Assembly: GCA_027704905.1 (NCBI GenBank) | Contig: CM051001.1 | Span: 25,588,237-25,652,236 of the forward strand | Origin: Muraenolepis orangiensis | Lineage: Eukaryota; Chordata; Actinopteri; Gadiformes; Muraenolepididae | Reading direction: 5' to 3' | DNA: 64,000 nucleotides | Part shown: in pieces, positions 10,200-39,995 of the stretch | Position numbering within the stretch: position 1 is the first letter of the stretch | How the letters are laid out: every line of letters starts with the position of its first letter | Notes under the pieces: generated by a model | What the model was told of the DNA's origin: nothing | Seen by the model: only the letters and a program-made list of their open reading frames with translations | Database searches by the model: none | Made by a program: the position numbers and the translations under genes

Positions 10200-12430
10200 T
10201 TGTGACTATAGGTCAACACAGCAGGATCAGATGAGGACCTCCTCACCCCCTGACTCCAGACTGTTGTACTGCTGGACACACAAAGACAACAGCACATATT
10301 GTAGAATACTGCAGATATCTTAGGACAGTCTGCGACCATACTCAAAATAAGCTGAAGATGAACAACCTCCTCCAGGTGACATTGAACAGACCAATGAAGA
10401 GCAAAAACCAGCTGCAACTGTCCTGATGCTTTTAGATAAACTAGACCTGATGAACATTGATTTGAGTCTTGGTGATACGATCCCAGTCAATCTTGCTGTG
10501 GTTTTTCAATGACATTATTTGAATGACATCATTTGTGCATTGTTTTTGTACAAAAAACTACTTAATAACTGCATTATGTGAAAGCAGAAACTTCTGTCAT
10601 GCTGTATATGTTGACAACACATTGTACAGACAGACAACCTCATATAGCGTCAAGTTAAGTGTTCAAAGATGAAAGTGTTGAACCATATTAAAGCATTATT
10701 TAATTGACTCCTGACTGTTCTTGATACAGTTCCACACATATGATTGTGGGTGTGTCTTACATGTAATACAACAATGTTAACACTAGTTAGAGCTTTTTAT
10801 CATTCACAGCAGATACAGCAGGCTATGTTTAGCACTTTAAAGGTCCTGTATTTCTAAATCGGCCTAACATTCTATGTTTCTAATAAAAAAAAAATAGATC
10901 ACTTTGTAAATGTAAATTCATTGCTACTGATGACATGAATGAGAGCGGTATAGCACATAAGCAAAAACAACACAAATATCTTGTCAACACTTGGTTGTAT
11001 GTTGATGGCATTCCTTAGTGGTAAATATAGATCAACAGCTTCCAGAGGGCTTTTACTGGGGGAAGGTAAGACCAGTTCCTCCACTAGTGTCATACAAAGA
11101 TCAAACATATCTTCATCGCAAGGAACACAACTGCCAAACACACATTGTGCTTTGGACATCTCCAGCTCCTCTTGATCAATTGGCACAGACCTTAGTGTCC
11201 CATAACTCTGGGGTGGAGGACATCACATTTGAGATTCCACGAAGAACAATATAATTATATTGTGCCCACAATTAAAAAAAAAAAACCTTTTGGGACTTTG
11301 GGGGCTCCGTAGTAATTGGGGTTAGTCAGTAAGTGAGTATGACACAGTCCACCCATTAGTTTCCCCAAATACAGTGATGATACTAGGGTGATATTACTAG
11401 GATGATGGTAGTACTAGGTTTATAGTACGAATGTTCGCCAATGGATAGCGCTACATAAGCAAAGGGAAAGGACAGTTGTTTTCAAAGCTGTTCTAATAAC
11501 CGACTGATTCACGACAGTATCATTTGCAGCTGAAAAAGCTCACGATGTTCGCGCCCCCCCCCCCCCCCCCCCCCTCCTCCGGACGGTGAGGAACACCCAA
11601 CTGTGCAGCCCGCGACCCCCAAAATAACAGCGCTAGAGACTGGCGACCCCCCACTATCACCGTCCGACACACCCCCCACGTTGGGAACCCTGCTCTAGGC
11701 AGTACATCACATAGCCTGTCCTCAGTGGTGAATCTAATTATACCAAAAATGTGGGTATTTTGTAATCCATGTCTTATTCACCAATGTTTTTTCCAAGTGG
11801 GTAAAAAAAGTATTTGCAATTATTTGGCTGAGGTGGAAGAGAACAATTTTATGTTGCACCAGTTACAATCCCAACATTGTAAGTATTATTGTGGAAAAAA
11901 GACATGCTTAGTTTTACCAAACAAACACAGCCAACATCTTCTAGATGAAGAAGGGAAGTGTACTGTTGCTAAACAATGAGGGTGAGGATGATGGACTCAT
12001 TCCCAATGGTGGTTTTGCATTGGCAGCAGACCTCCACGCCTTCTCTCTCCACAATGCGGTGACCACGGTGTCCCCGGTGTTCATGTGCAGCACCATCTCT
12101 TCTATTGGTCTGACAGCCAGAGACCACATCCCACCACCTCAGGCTTGTCTTGGCCAAAGGAACCAAACCTTGGAATGAGGGGGATGGGGAGTGGATGGAC
12201 AGAGCCAGAGAGCCCAGAGGTCAAACCGTGGTTCACATGTTGATCTACCCCATTGTGACATCACATGTGGGAGTTGCCCACCAAGATGTATGATACATCA
12301 ACCTATAGCAGCCTACCTAGTGGACCATACCAAGTGGTAGGCTGATCTATCCATCATGTGGGTGGATGCCTATCATGTGGGTGTATCCGGTATATTTTGA
12401 ACTGGCTTGTAATGAACCTGGTGAGAACTC
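10200..12430. other. Intergenic, mostly unassigned
   Basis: The minus-strand frame at 10899-11186 (begins MPIDQEELEMSK, 95 codons) looks protein-like but I cannot name it; it may be a transposon-derived or gene fragment. A C-run at about 11556-11576 is followed by a GC-rich stretch ending GTTGGGAACCCTGCTCTAG (about 11680-11698), which resembles the end of a small DNA transposon. 11945-12180 contains open frames on both strands that I do not recognise. Confidence 0.4.
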
Positions 12431-12439
12431 ATCTAACCC

Positions 12440-12800
12440 TAAATAAACTGAAACTTTTTCCTCCCTCCTCCATCCCCCACCCCCTCCGCCCAGCTCCTCC
12501 CTGCTCCGGGACGATTTTGTCAACGATATCCGATCCTCCTTCCCTGACCCCCCGGCTGATGCCCGCATAGACCACCCATGTCTTCCCCCCACCCTCCCAC
12601 ATCCCTCCCACATCCCTCCCTTACCCGTTTCTCTCCCCTCTCCACAGATGATGTTCTTCACCTCATCACATCCAGCCACCCCACCACATGCTCTCTGGAT
12701 CCAGTCTCTCCCCTCTGCTTCAGTTTACTGCACCTGAACTCCTGCCCTTCCTGACACACATCATGAACGCATCTCTGACGTCTGGATGCTCACCATGGTT
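12440..12800 (+). mobile_element. LINE fragment (L2-like), plus strand
   Basis: Translated pieces include RDDFVNDIRSSFPDPP, then (after frame changes) a segment equivalent to DVLHLITSSHPTTCPLDPVS and LLPFLTHIMNASLTSG, the region just before the RT domain of fish L2-type LINEs. It is broken by frameshifts and ends in a perfect hairpin. Confidence 0.65.
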
Positions 12801-12807
12801 GCTCACA

Positions 12808-12866
12808 CAGCCAGTACCTCTGCCTCCCTGAAGGGGGCGCCTTCAGGGAGGCAGAGGTACTGGCTG
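12808..12866. repeat. Perfect 27-bp inverted repeat, 5-bp spacer
   Basis: Left arm 12808-12834 and right arm 12840-12866 are exact reverse complements over 27 bp; the spacer is GGGCG. It lies at the 3' edge of a LINE fragment. Confidence 0.95.
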
Positions 12867-13650
12867 CCTCCCTTCCTGCTTTTTCACTGCGGCGTTATGT
12901 CAGATCAGCAAGGCTAATATGTTATACACATAGGTGAAATACATGACCTAGACTATGGAATGTGAGGACATATAATAAAAGTGTGTACAGCCATTCCATT
13001 GGTGACATACAGAGAGATCAATTGTATGCGCTCAACCCACTTTGTGAGGGATTGCGCAATCCGAGAGGAGGCTCAGCTCGTCACTCCTCCCTTCGCGTCT
13101 TTCCCCCGGATTTGAACAGGAAAATACACAAATTCAGCAATATTGACTATAAAAATGATTGGAATGATTGGAATCATACACAAATTACATTTATATCACA
13201 GATCAGTGGACAAATATTTATTTGTTTATAATCATTATTTTTTTTTTTTTACATTTCATGATGGCAGGGGAGGCACTGGTTTCTTAGGACAATGAAAAAC
13301 ACCACACTAGCAGAACTAGCCCACATTCGCCCCACACACTCCTCTTTCGACACCACACCATCTCCCCACAAACACCCCAACCATCAACCATTTCCCATAC
13401 CCTTGCCCTTATCCAGAACCATCCCCCCTACCCAACCCTCCCTCCTTACCTAACCCCAACCCTCACACCATCCCTAAGCTTAACCTTTCTCCTCACCCTT
13501 TCCCTACCCCAAACCCCTACACCTTCCCTAACCTCTACCCCATCCCTAACCCTAACACCAACCCTAACCTCTCCCCTCGCCCTAACCCCCACCCCTTCCC
13601 TTACCCTTACCATAACCCCTACCCCATTCCTAACCCTAACCCCCTCCTGT
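12867..13650. other. Intergenic; C/A-rich degenerate telomere-like tract
   Basis: 13330-13650 is strongly C/A-rich with many degenerate CCCTAACC-type motifs. No coding sequence is recognised. 12867-13310 has no assignable feature. Confidence 0.5.
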
Positions 13651-13889
13651 TATAACCCCTCATCCCTCAGTTTAAACCCACAACTCAAACATATCACCGA
13701 CTTTCTACCTCCCCCCTGGCGATCACCATCCTTCCATTTGTCACCACCTTCTCCCATAAAACACTCCCTATACACCACTGCATTAAACACCACTTTACCA
13801 CCGCACAACAACACTACACACCACTCTGCCAATACAAAATCATCTCCGCTTTTGGGAAAAATTAAAACATTAAGGACCTCACATCCACC

Positions 13890-14665
13890 TTCTCCAGGAA
13901 ACCAACACCACCACCGGCACCAATAACACACCACTACAAACCACACAAGTTCATCACCAACCCACACAACCACCGGCACCAATAACACACCACTACAAAC
14001 CACACAAGTTCATCAACAACCCACACAGCCACCGGCACCAATAACACACCACTACAAACCACACAAGTTCATCACCAACCCACACAACCACCGGCACCAA
14101 TAACACACCACTACAAACCACACAAGTTCATCACCAACCCACACAACCACCGGCACCAATAACACACCACTACAAACCACACAAGTTCATCACCAACCCA
14201 CACAACCACCGGCACCAATAACACACCACTACAAACCACACAAGTTCATCACCAACCCACACAGCCACCGGCACCAATAACACACCACTACAAACCACAC
14301 GAGTTCATCACCAATAACACACCACTACAAACCACACGAGTTCATCACCAACCCACACAACCACCGGCACCAATAACACACCACTACAAACCACACGAGT
14401 TCATCACCAACCCACACAACCACCGGCACCAATAACACACCACTACAAACCACACGAGTTCATCACCAACCCACACAACCACCGGCACCAATAACACACC
14501 ACTACAAACCACACGAGTTCATCACCAACCCACACAACCACCGGCACCAATAACACACCACTACAAACCACACAAGTTCATCACCAACCCACACAGCCAC
14601 CGGCACCAATAACACACCACTACAAACCACACGAGTTCATCACCAACCCACACAACCAGACCACC
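13890..14665. repeat. 59-bp minisatellite, about 13 copies
   Basis: Highly uniform units of 59 bp with cores CACCAATAACACACCACTAC and AAGTTCATCACCAACCCACA. One unit near 14310 is shortened. Variant positions (aagttc/gagttc, caacc/cagcc) alternate along the array. Confidence 0.95.
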
Positions 14666-14689
14666 GTATCCATCCCAGCATAGACTCCT

Positions 14690-14760
14690 TCAAAATGGTC
14701 TACATTGTCACTGCACCCACTGCCATGAACACTACATAGGAGAAACATTTAGAATCTGAA
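14690..14760 (+). mobile_element. Possible Penelope-like element fragment (GIY-YIG)
   Basis: A short plus-strand frame reads CTHCHEHYIGETFRI, resembling the start of the GIY-YIG endonuclease of Penelope-like retroelements. It stops after this. It is only about 70 bp, so the call is tentative. Confidence 0.4.
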
Positions 14761-14904
14761 TGGTTTTTGTCTAGATTTAGTTGACTAAATATCATTAGGT
14801 TTTAAAAACAAATCAGGTTTAGTTAGTGTAGTGCATTATTTAAACATTTCTAGAATTCTCAAACTCATTATTCAAGATAAAATATGTTTTGATTTGCCAC
14901 CTAC

Positions 14905-15900
14905 ACCTACAATCCACTTACCTGTGCTCCACTCCTTCCTCTGGAGGAGAAGGGACGACGTGTGGGAGAACTTGGGTCGGTCAGACGAGCTGTAGCTTTC
15001 TGAATGAGTTCCAGGGACTTGATGGCAAACGCAGGGGCGCCAGCCAGGAGGGAGTTGCAGTAGTCCAGCCGGGAGATGACAGGAGCCTGGATGAGCACCT
15101 GCGCAGCCGGGATGTGTGTGGGCCCCGCCGACTCCCGCTCCCGCTTCCAGGATGTCGGCAGCCCTGCTTTTGTAGACAGGTCCTCAGGGATATAACTAAG
15201 TAGTTAGTAACTATCTCTTGTGCCCCCTTATTGTAGTGGTGGAGGAACTTGAGCCTGCTTGGAGGCACTGCTTTAGTTGTAGTGTCATGCAGGATATGTT
15301 TCCGCTTTCTTGCTTGGCCGAGGGTAGCTGCCTCTCCACGGAGGTTGGCCGAGGGTAGCAGCCTCTCCACGGAGGTTGGCCGGGGCAAGTCCCGCTAGGA
15401 CTGGCAAGTAGGACACGGGGGTGGGCTTCAGGCACCAGTTATGGTCCGGAGGGGGTTGTTAATGGCAGCATCAACCTTCTTCACATATTGGATTCTACCC
15501 AAGGCTGGGCCAGTGTTCGGCTGCAAAGAAGACCAGGGCTTGCGTGGAGATTGGTAGTGTCCTGGCGGAGGCTGCCCATGTCCTACCAGCAAGGCAACGA
15601 ATAAGTCAGACCCTTGATGTCATTTTGGCCCTCACTTATTCGAGATGTTGTTTGGAGGATAGTATCCTATCCAAACGTACACCAAGCTACTTTGGTGCTC
15701 CAGGCGCTTGTTGTCAACGGACACATCCAGTTCCCTTATTGCTTCACTGTTGTTAAGATGGTGTGACCAGTACTGAGCTGTAGGCCTCCAGGAGGCCCGT
15801 ATCCCGTTTGAGACGCTCCTCAATCGCCTTTCATGTAGGTTGTCGTAGCGTAATGGCCAGGTCATCTGCGGTACACTATTTTCTGGATGTTGTCTCAGAC
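14905..15900 (-). mobile_element. Degenerate LINE fragments, minus strand
   Basis: At 14907-15098 the minus strand encodes ISRLDYCNSLLAGAPAFAIK, a hallmark of the RT C-terminal region of fish L2-like LINEs. 15210-15470 encodes PPWRGCYPRP- and CLQAGSSSSTTT-type sequence, and 15780-15890 encodes RRLRSVSNGIRAS, both from further degenerate LINE 3' regions. A 39-bp tandem duplication (GGCCGAGGGTAGC core) is at about 15315-15385. All are frameshifted. Confidence 0.55.
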
Positions 15901-16433
15901 AGGCCAACAACCTCACCACACACTTAATTACACACACTCCAAAACATGCACCACACACACACACACACCTTATTAGTTATCTTTATATACACCAACATCT
16001 ACACCACCACACCATGGACCTTCTAAACGGCCTTCATATATACGTTGTATTTGAAGGAATATTGTAGTTATATTTAATAGTATTGTTATATTTAATTTTA
16101 TTATTGCTTATTTTTCACCAATGATTTATTTTTTCATTCTAGGACGGTTGTATCATGCAGACGTATTACAGATACGGATAAAACAGACAAACACAACAGG
16201 CTGCGAGCTAATACAGCTAATGCTAAGTGGTAGGGTTGCATTGAATGTGTGAATGCTAGTAGGATGTACTGTACGTGTGTATTATTGGTAGATGAATGGA
16301 TTATTCTTATTCTGGTTTTTCAAAATAAAAGGTATAAAAGTACAAATGCAGCGAGTCAAAAATACAACGAAACAAAAGGTCCAAACATGGAATAATTTAA
16401 ACATTTCTGACATTCCTTCTTTATATACATATA

Positions 16434-16434
<1 letters not shown>

Positions 16435-16468
<34 letters not shown>

Positions 16469-16860
16469 CTATATATAACTCTATATATAGTTATATACAT
16501 ATAGTTATATATAGAGTTATATACATATATGTGTATATACACATTTTTATGTGTAAATATATATATATATATACGTGTGTATATAAATATACACATGTGT
16601 ATATATAAATATACACGTGTGTATAGAAATATACACATGTGTATATATAAATATACACGTGTATATATATATACGTACACACACACATATATTTATGTAT
16701 ATATATATGCACATATATACATGTAGAAATACATATAAATACATATATATGACACACATATACAAAGTATATACATATATATGACACACATATATACATA
16801 TGACACACATATATATATGAATATATATATGCATGCCACTATAAAATACTTGTATATACA
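16435..16860. repeat. AT-rich cryptic repeat: (TA)n plus ATATACACGTGT units
   Basis: (TA)n at about 16437-16466, then repeated ATATACAC-A/G-TGTGTATA palindromic units with ATAA spacers, then ATGACACACATATA repeats. Long open frames on both strands are translations of this low-complexity DNA. Confidence 0.85.
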
Positions 16861-16929
16861 TAGATAGCAAGTAGTGGTCGTAGGAATATCTACACCTTGT
16901 GTGAATCTTGTGCAAATAACTTCTCATAC

Positions 16930-17115
<186 letters not shown>

Positions 17116-17174
17116 TATTGATAACACTAATGATCAGTTGTGTTTCAACATTATATTCACTATTAGAAAAAAAC

Positions 17175-17400
17175 AAAGCAGTTGGCTGGGGTCCAGGGGC
17201 GGTGCTAGATGATTGTCTCGTGTTCAGGGGCAGGGCTAGTACCGGGGACAGGGCTAGATGGTTGGCTGGGGTCCGGGGGCGGGGCTAGTACCGGGGACAG
17301 GGCTAGAAGGTTGGCTGGGGTCCGGGGACAGGGCTAGAAGGTTGGCTGGGGTCCAGGGGCGGGGCTAGTGCAAGGTGTGGGCTGGATGATTGGCAGGGGG
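17175..17400. repeat. GC-rich repeat next to the fam13b stop codon
   Basis: Degenerate units with GGTTGGCTGGGGTCC and GGGGCGGGGCTAG motifs, five to six copies. On the minus strand this is the beginning of the fam13b 3'UTR. Confidence 0.75.
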
Positions 17401-17405
17401 CGGGG

Positions 17406-34520
<17,115 letters not shown>

Positions 34521-35174
34521 GGTGTCCTCCTCCTCCTCCTCCTCCTCACCACAACCCTAGGGAGACGTCTGGAGGTGGTCACCATGTTAGGGCTGGCATC
34601 AATCGAAACCCTTACACACAGATCTAAAGAGACTACAGTTCTCGACATAATTTGCAGCAGTGGGTTATGGAAGCAACTAACCCCAACACAGTTTGTATTC
34701 TTTGGATGAAATTGAACAGGTAGGGTTAGCCTACCCTTAACCGTTTGTAATTAATTAACCCTTGCATTGCCATGATGCAAGACAATGCATTTGTTTAAAA
34801 TTATTGTAGTAGTAGCTTCAATCATCATCATCATTGACAGAATTCATGAGCATATGGGGAGAAAACGAACTAGAGAAACTTGAGGGGAGCAGTTTGTCTT
34901 TAAATGGTTAAATGGTTTATTGTTTACATAGTATGTACACATAGTATGTACACATAGTATGTTTGTGTTCCCTAAAGGTTCATTATCAGAGACTATTTTT
35001 ATATATTATAGGCTATTTATATAGATTTTTTTTTTATTGACCTGCTGATATATTATGCAGCTGTATATATTTTTAAACTGGGAAGGAAAACCTTTAGTTT
35101 TTATGGATACACTTTATTACACAGTATGTTAATAAAAGCCATTGTGATGTCTCACACATAAGGCTTTGACTTAC

Positions 35175-35425
<251 letters not shown>

Positions 35426-35879
35426 CTAGACAGACAGGTGAGACAGACAGGAGAGACCCAGAAGGTTAGACACATACAGGTGAGAGACACAGAAGGTTAG
35501 ACAGCAGAAACATTAGAAACATTAACGTGATAAGACAATAACGTAATTCTAATGATGATATTAAGCATTATAAAGGTGTAATTCAGCATCATGTACTAAT
35601 GATGTAATTAAAGGTTATCAAGGTGTGTATATATTATGTGTACTATTGATTTGACTTCTCTTCCTTCAAGCCCATTTAATGGAGGGAGTCTATTTACACT
35701 CCTGGCCAAGCGCTCACGTTATGGTGACAGTACGGCTGAATGAAGATCCTGCCTTTTGGACTTGAGGAAGCACCAAATGACTTTGAGGAAGTACCGTACA
35801 AACTTTTTCTTACAAACTATCATTACGGATGTACCGTACAAACTATCTTTGAGGAAGTACAAACTATCATTAAGGAAGT

Positions 35880-36185
35880 ACGGGTTAGTAAGGGTAGTAA
35901 GAGTAAGGGTTAGGGTATTATGGGGTACAGGATTAGGGTATAGATAGGTTATGGGGTAAAGGGTCAGGGTATAGATAGGTTATGTTGTAAAGGGTTAGAG
36001 TATAGATAGGTTACGGGGTAAAAGGTTAGGGTATAGATCGATTATGGGGTAAAGGGTTGGGGTATAGATAGGTAATAGGGTAATGGGTTAGGGTATTGTA
36101 GGGTACAGGGTTAGGGTATTGTGGGGTACAGGATTAGGGTATTGTGGGGTACAGGATTAGGGTATAAGGTTTGGTGTAAAGGTCT
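35880..36185. repeat. 36-bp-type minisatellite with TTAGGGTA motifs
   Basis: Degenerate units of AGGGTATAGATAGGTTATGG and GGTAAAGGGTTAGGG, about seven copies, in the 5' intron of fam13b. Confidence 0.88.
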
Positions 36186-36644
36186 AAGGTGTAAAGGAAG
36201 GAGACAACAGCAAGACACTTACATAAAATAAACATTGGTGACATGAATTGGGATTGATTGGAGGTGTGTGTGTGTATATATATATATATATAATAACGTA
36301 ACACTGTGATTGAGTATGCCCTACAATGCCACATTGAACATGGTTTTAATGGATATTGCAACCACCAAACAGCATATGGATATAATATATCAATCAATAT
36401 TATATTGCTGTTCTATAATATCAATCAATACCGTATTGATGTTATATCAATACATTGATAATGATGTAGCCTGCTAGCTACCGTTAGCTCCGAGTTAAAA
36501 CGAGTATAATGACGTCTAATACGGCTTTCAACGACGTGTAAACAAATCTGTGGTGAACGACAGAGTTACCATAGCACTATATAAATGAAGGTGAAGTATG
36601 AATATACTAAGAACAGTATATTAAAGACGGTAAGGGGTAGTTAC

Positions 36645-36905
36645 CAGGTCAATCCAACAAGATGCCTCAGCTTTAGAGGAGCACAGCAGATGAGGACTGA
36701 GCAGGTTATTGCATAAAGATAAAGAACATAACAGAGTAATTTATAAAGATAAAGAAGATAAAGTAGAGAACATAGCAAGACACTCGTAAGTTTAACATAA
36801 AACAGAGCAGTTCCTGTTTGTCACAAGGATTCCGTCTGCAGGTCGTTTGGGAGGACGTAACGATGGCGTGATGACGTAACGACGCTACGTCGCAGCGCTC
36901 TCCGC
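36645..36905 (-). promoter_or_regulatory. Probable fam13b promoter and non-coding first exon
   Basis: CpG-containing stretch at 36840-36910 with a CREB/ATF-like TGACGTAA at 36872-36879. A donor GTAACTAC (36643-36644) closes a candidate leader exon of up to about 260 bp. No ATG-initiated frame leads into the gene from this exon. The position of the start site is inferred. Confidence 0.5.
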
Positions 36906-36929
36906 GACCCAACCCATTTCCAAGACCTA

Positions 36930-38400
36930 CATATATATCATAGGTATATGTCTAGGTATAAACATAAATATGAATAGGAAATGGCTGAATGACATGAATG
37001 GATCAGCAGCGCCACCTGATGGTGACGTGTGGAATCGACGATAACGAGGCCCTTTTGGGAAAGGGAATGGGGAGGAAGCATTCCATTTGTACTTGTTGCA
37101 TATGCCAAATACAAATCTTGAATCTTGAATATTTTGTCTTGCCGTGGAGAGAAGCTCCGTTATGCCGGTCCATTAGACCCGGAAGTCACTCCGTTATACA
37201 GGTCCCTTTTGAACCGGAAGTCTGTTTATTATACTGGTCCCGTTTGAACCGGAAGTTGGTCCAAGTTCCCAGTCGTAAACGAACTGAACCGCCCCTCACA
37301 ATCCAAGATGGCTGCTCTGCGCGCCAAATTAAGTGAAAGCTGTAGTAAAATAGGGTTCATTATCAGTTATGTTGTATTTGTGGCTCATTACATCATTGTA
37401 CTAGCATAATCAATACTATTATAATCATAGTAATTCTATCTGGACAATATTCCATATTATTAGTGTAACAAGTGCAATGGAATGCTATAAAATACGATAT
37501 ACTATAAACACTACACTATAACTACTATACACAAGAGAATATAGTGTGCAAAAAGCATTTGTGACAGTAGTGCCGCTTCATACCGAGCAATAGCATAATA
37601 CATACAAGTGCAGTACAGTGCCTGTTGATAGTCTTTGTAATGAGTCTTTATCTAGTCTTTATTCACTATACCAGTGGATAAAGACTAGTCAACTCGTCTT
37701 TATCCACTGGTATCAGTCTACTCGTCTTTATCCACCAGTATCAGTCTAGTCGTCTTTATCCACTGTTATCAGTCTAGTCGTCTTTATCCACTGGTATCAG
37801 TCTAGTCTTAATCGACTGGTACTGCATACAGTGCTAACAATGGCTAGCATGGTGCTGCTAACTGTTTTCTGACCCACTGGAACGGAGCCAACTCTGTGAC
37901 GCCAGTCAGCCCCGACGTCCAGAACCCTACTTATGATTAGGGTTAGAGTACGTTACGGTTAACCCTGACCAGTATTCATTTATATAAGTTATGGTTGACC
38001 CCGAACAGCATTCATTTGCTGGACTTATTAGTTACGGCACTGCTTTGATGCTGCTGCACTACATTCAATGCTTTTGAATCTTTTTGCACAATTCAAAATG
38101 TAAATGTAATCAGTCACTATATTGTTCTTGCATTCCTTTTTATAAATATTAGTGCTGCGGAAGGATCGGTGCAAGCATACTAGTGTACCAGCGTTACAGT
38201 TAACTTGTTTACATGTTCGGTTTGAATGAGTTGCACGATCTCTTTATGTTTGTACGACACTTGAGCCTGTTGATTTTGAACTTTAACCAGCATGTGTGTG
38301 TATAAGAAAGCCACATTCAAGTGTTAAACGTGGGCTTCTTGCTGACCTGTTAAGTATAAAACCAAGATTAAGTCCATTGGGTAAATATAACAAACACGTG
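36930..38400. other. Intergenic: LINE tails and a 28-bp repeat
   Basis: LINE 3'-tail remnants at about 37060-37130 (plus), 37450-37640 (minus) and 38060-38170 (plus). A minisatellite with ACTCGTCTTTATCCACTGGT, five to six copies, at about 37655-37820. The open frame at 36998-37336 is not recognised. Confidence 0.6.
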
Positions 38401-38422
38401 TTATTTTCGAAACATTAAAAAC

Positions 38423-38428
38423 TTTAAT
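38423..38428 (-). terminator. Distal poly(A) signal candidate, hnRNP A0 gene 1
   Basis: ATTAAA on the minus strand about 520 bp past the stop codon. A 40-bp-type repeat (CATGAGGGGAGCATGG) lies in the intervening 3'UTR at 38720-38890. Confidence 0.4.
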
Positions 38429-38911
38429 AAAAGGCAATTATAATAAAACAATTGAAATGAACCAAAATGAATGTCTTTGCTAAATGCAAAGTGCACAAAA
38501 AGTAAAAGCTCGGTGGAAGGGAAAAAATGACGACAGCTCAATTTACAAACAAAAGGCAGAAGTTTAAGACCAAGATACTAAAGACTAAGGCCCTGAGTTC
38601 ACGATGCCCAAACAACAAGTTATTATCTGGTGACAAACATCTCCCTTCTAACACGACTACCTTGATTACTGTCAAAACAAATTCCACATTATAAATTACA
38701 TGTTTAGCAATTCTTGGTATGCAAAGTCCACAATGTGTTAACATGAGGGGAGCATGGCGCCATTCTGTCCTCAGTGTTAAGATGAGGAGAGCATGGAGCC
38801 ATTCTGTCCTCAGTGTTTTAACATGAGAGCAGGGAGTCATTCTGTCCAAAATGTGTTAACATGAGGGGAGTATGGAGACATTCCGTCCTCGGCGCCTTGT
38901 TGTAAATTCAG

Positions 38912-38917
38912 TTTATT
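38912..38917 (-). terminator. Proximal poly(A) signal, hnRNP A0 gene 1
   Basis: AATAAA on the minus strand 35 bases past the TGA stop (38952-38954). A perfect palindromic CRE-type TGACGTCA (38942-38949) sits between. Confidence 0.55.
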
Positions 38918-38951
38918 GTGATCAAATTCTTCCCGCGGATATGACGTCATC

Positions 38952-39926
38952 TCAGTATCCACCGTATCCGCCTCCGCCCCCCCGATTGTACGCGGCGCCG
39001 CCACCGGCCCCGCGTGCGTGTGCGTACGGAGCTGGGCTCCGGTTGGAGTAGTTTCCCCCCTTCATGGCTCCGTAAGCCGAGGACTGCTGTCCGTAATCGC
39101 CCCCGAAGTCATTGTAGCCGTTCCCGTATCCTCCCCCACCTCCTCCTCCGCCCCCCATCTGGCCATAGCCGCCTCCACCGCCGCCGCCGTACCCCCCCTG
39201 GCCTCCATAGCCTCCGTTCCCGTAGCCGCCTCCTCCGTATCCTCCCTCGTTGTTGTACCCCCCGCTGTAGCCGCCTCCCCCGCCGTAGCCGCCAAAGCCG
39301 CCTCTCCCTCCGCCGCCGCCACCGCCGTAGCCGTTGTACATGCCTCTGCCGCCGCGGCCCCCTCTCGCTCCCCGCACGCCGGCCGCCAGCACCTCCTGCT
39401 TGGTGAGGGCCTTCTTGACCTCCACCTTGTGCCCGTTGATGGTGTGGTACTTGAGGAGCACCGCTTTGTCTGCAGAGTCGTTGTCGTCGAAGTAGACAAA
39501 GCCGAAGCCCCGCTTCTTGCCTGTGATCTTGTCGGAGATGATCTCGGCCTTCTCCACCATGCCGAACTGGCCGAAGTACTCCATGAGGTGGCTCTCCTCG
39601 GTCTCGTCCTTCAAGCCACCCAGGAACACCTTCTTTACTTTAGCCAGGGCCTCCGGCCGGCCGGCGTCCTCCCGGGCCACGGCCCGCTTCACCTCCACGC
39701 TGTTCCCGTCGATCACATGCGGCCTGGCGGCCATGGCGGCGTCGGCCTCCTCAGCGGTAGAGTAGGTGACGAAGCCGAAACAGCGGGACCGCTGCAGGTG
39801 ATGGTTGATCACAACCACGCAGTCGGTGATGGCGCCGTATTGCTCGAAGTGCTGGCGGAGACCCTCCTCGTTTGTCTCCACGTTCAGTCCGCCGACGAAA
39901 AGCTTACAGAGTTGTTGAGTCGCCAT
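38952..39926 (-). CDS. hnrnpa0: hnRNP A0-like RNA-binding protein, gene 1 (single exon)
   Basis: 324 aa, no introns in the coding region. Two RRMs: RRM1 with RNP2 KLFVGGL and RNP1 RCFGFVTY (about residues 8-80), RRM2 with KVFLGGL and RGFGFVYF (about 95-170). Then a Gly/Tyr/Asn-rich low-complexity tail with GGYGG repeats and an RSPAPYAHARG segment, ending GGGGYGGY. hnRNP A0 binds AU-rich elements in mRNA 3'UTRs and shuttles with nuclear RNPs. The ATG at 39926 has a strong context (AAACATGG); the in-frame extension upstream has no ATG. Absence of introns is normal for HNRNPA0. A paralogue lies 3.2 kb upstream on the same strand; teleosts carry several A0 genes, so the a/b/l suffix is left open. 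Confidence 0.95.
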   Translation of the reverse strand: MATQQLCKLFVGGLNVETNEEGLRQHFEQYGAITDCVVVINHHLQRSRCFGFVTYSTAEEADAAMAARPHVIDGNSVEVKRAVAREDAGRPEALAKVKKVFLGGLKDETEESHLMEYFGQFGMVEKAEIISDKITGKKRGFGFVYFDDNDSADKAVLLKYHTINGHKVEVKKALTKQEVLAAGVRGARGGRGGRGMYNGYGGGGGGGRGGFGGYGGGGGYSGGYNNEGGYGGGGYGNGGYGGQGGYGGGGGGGYGQMGGGGGGGGGYGNGYNDFGGDYGQQSSAYGAMKGGNYSNRSPAPYAHARGAGGGAAYNRGGGGGYGGY

Positions 39927-39995
39927 GTTTGAAACAGACAATGACGCGCTGCGGAGAGCGGGCCTTCTTCTTCAACGGAGACCCGCGGAGTCTAT

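Noticed and set aside
13330..13650. CCCTAACC-rich tract as a telomere or interstitial telomeric site
   Set aside because: Motifs are degenerate and mixed with other C/A-rich words; no continuous (CCCTAA)n.
39018..39932. 304-codon plus-strand frame antisense to hnRNP A0 gene 1 (similarly 43034-44104)
   Set aside because: Shadow of the Gly-rich, GC-biased coding sequence on the other strand; the protein is low-complexity and unrelated to known families.
39927..39941. In-frame N-terminal extension of hnRNP A0 gene 1
   Set aside because: It would start at TTG; the ATG at 39926 has a strong context and matches the family start.
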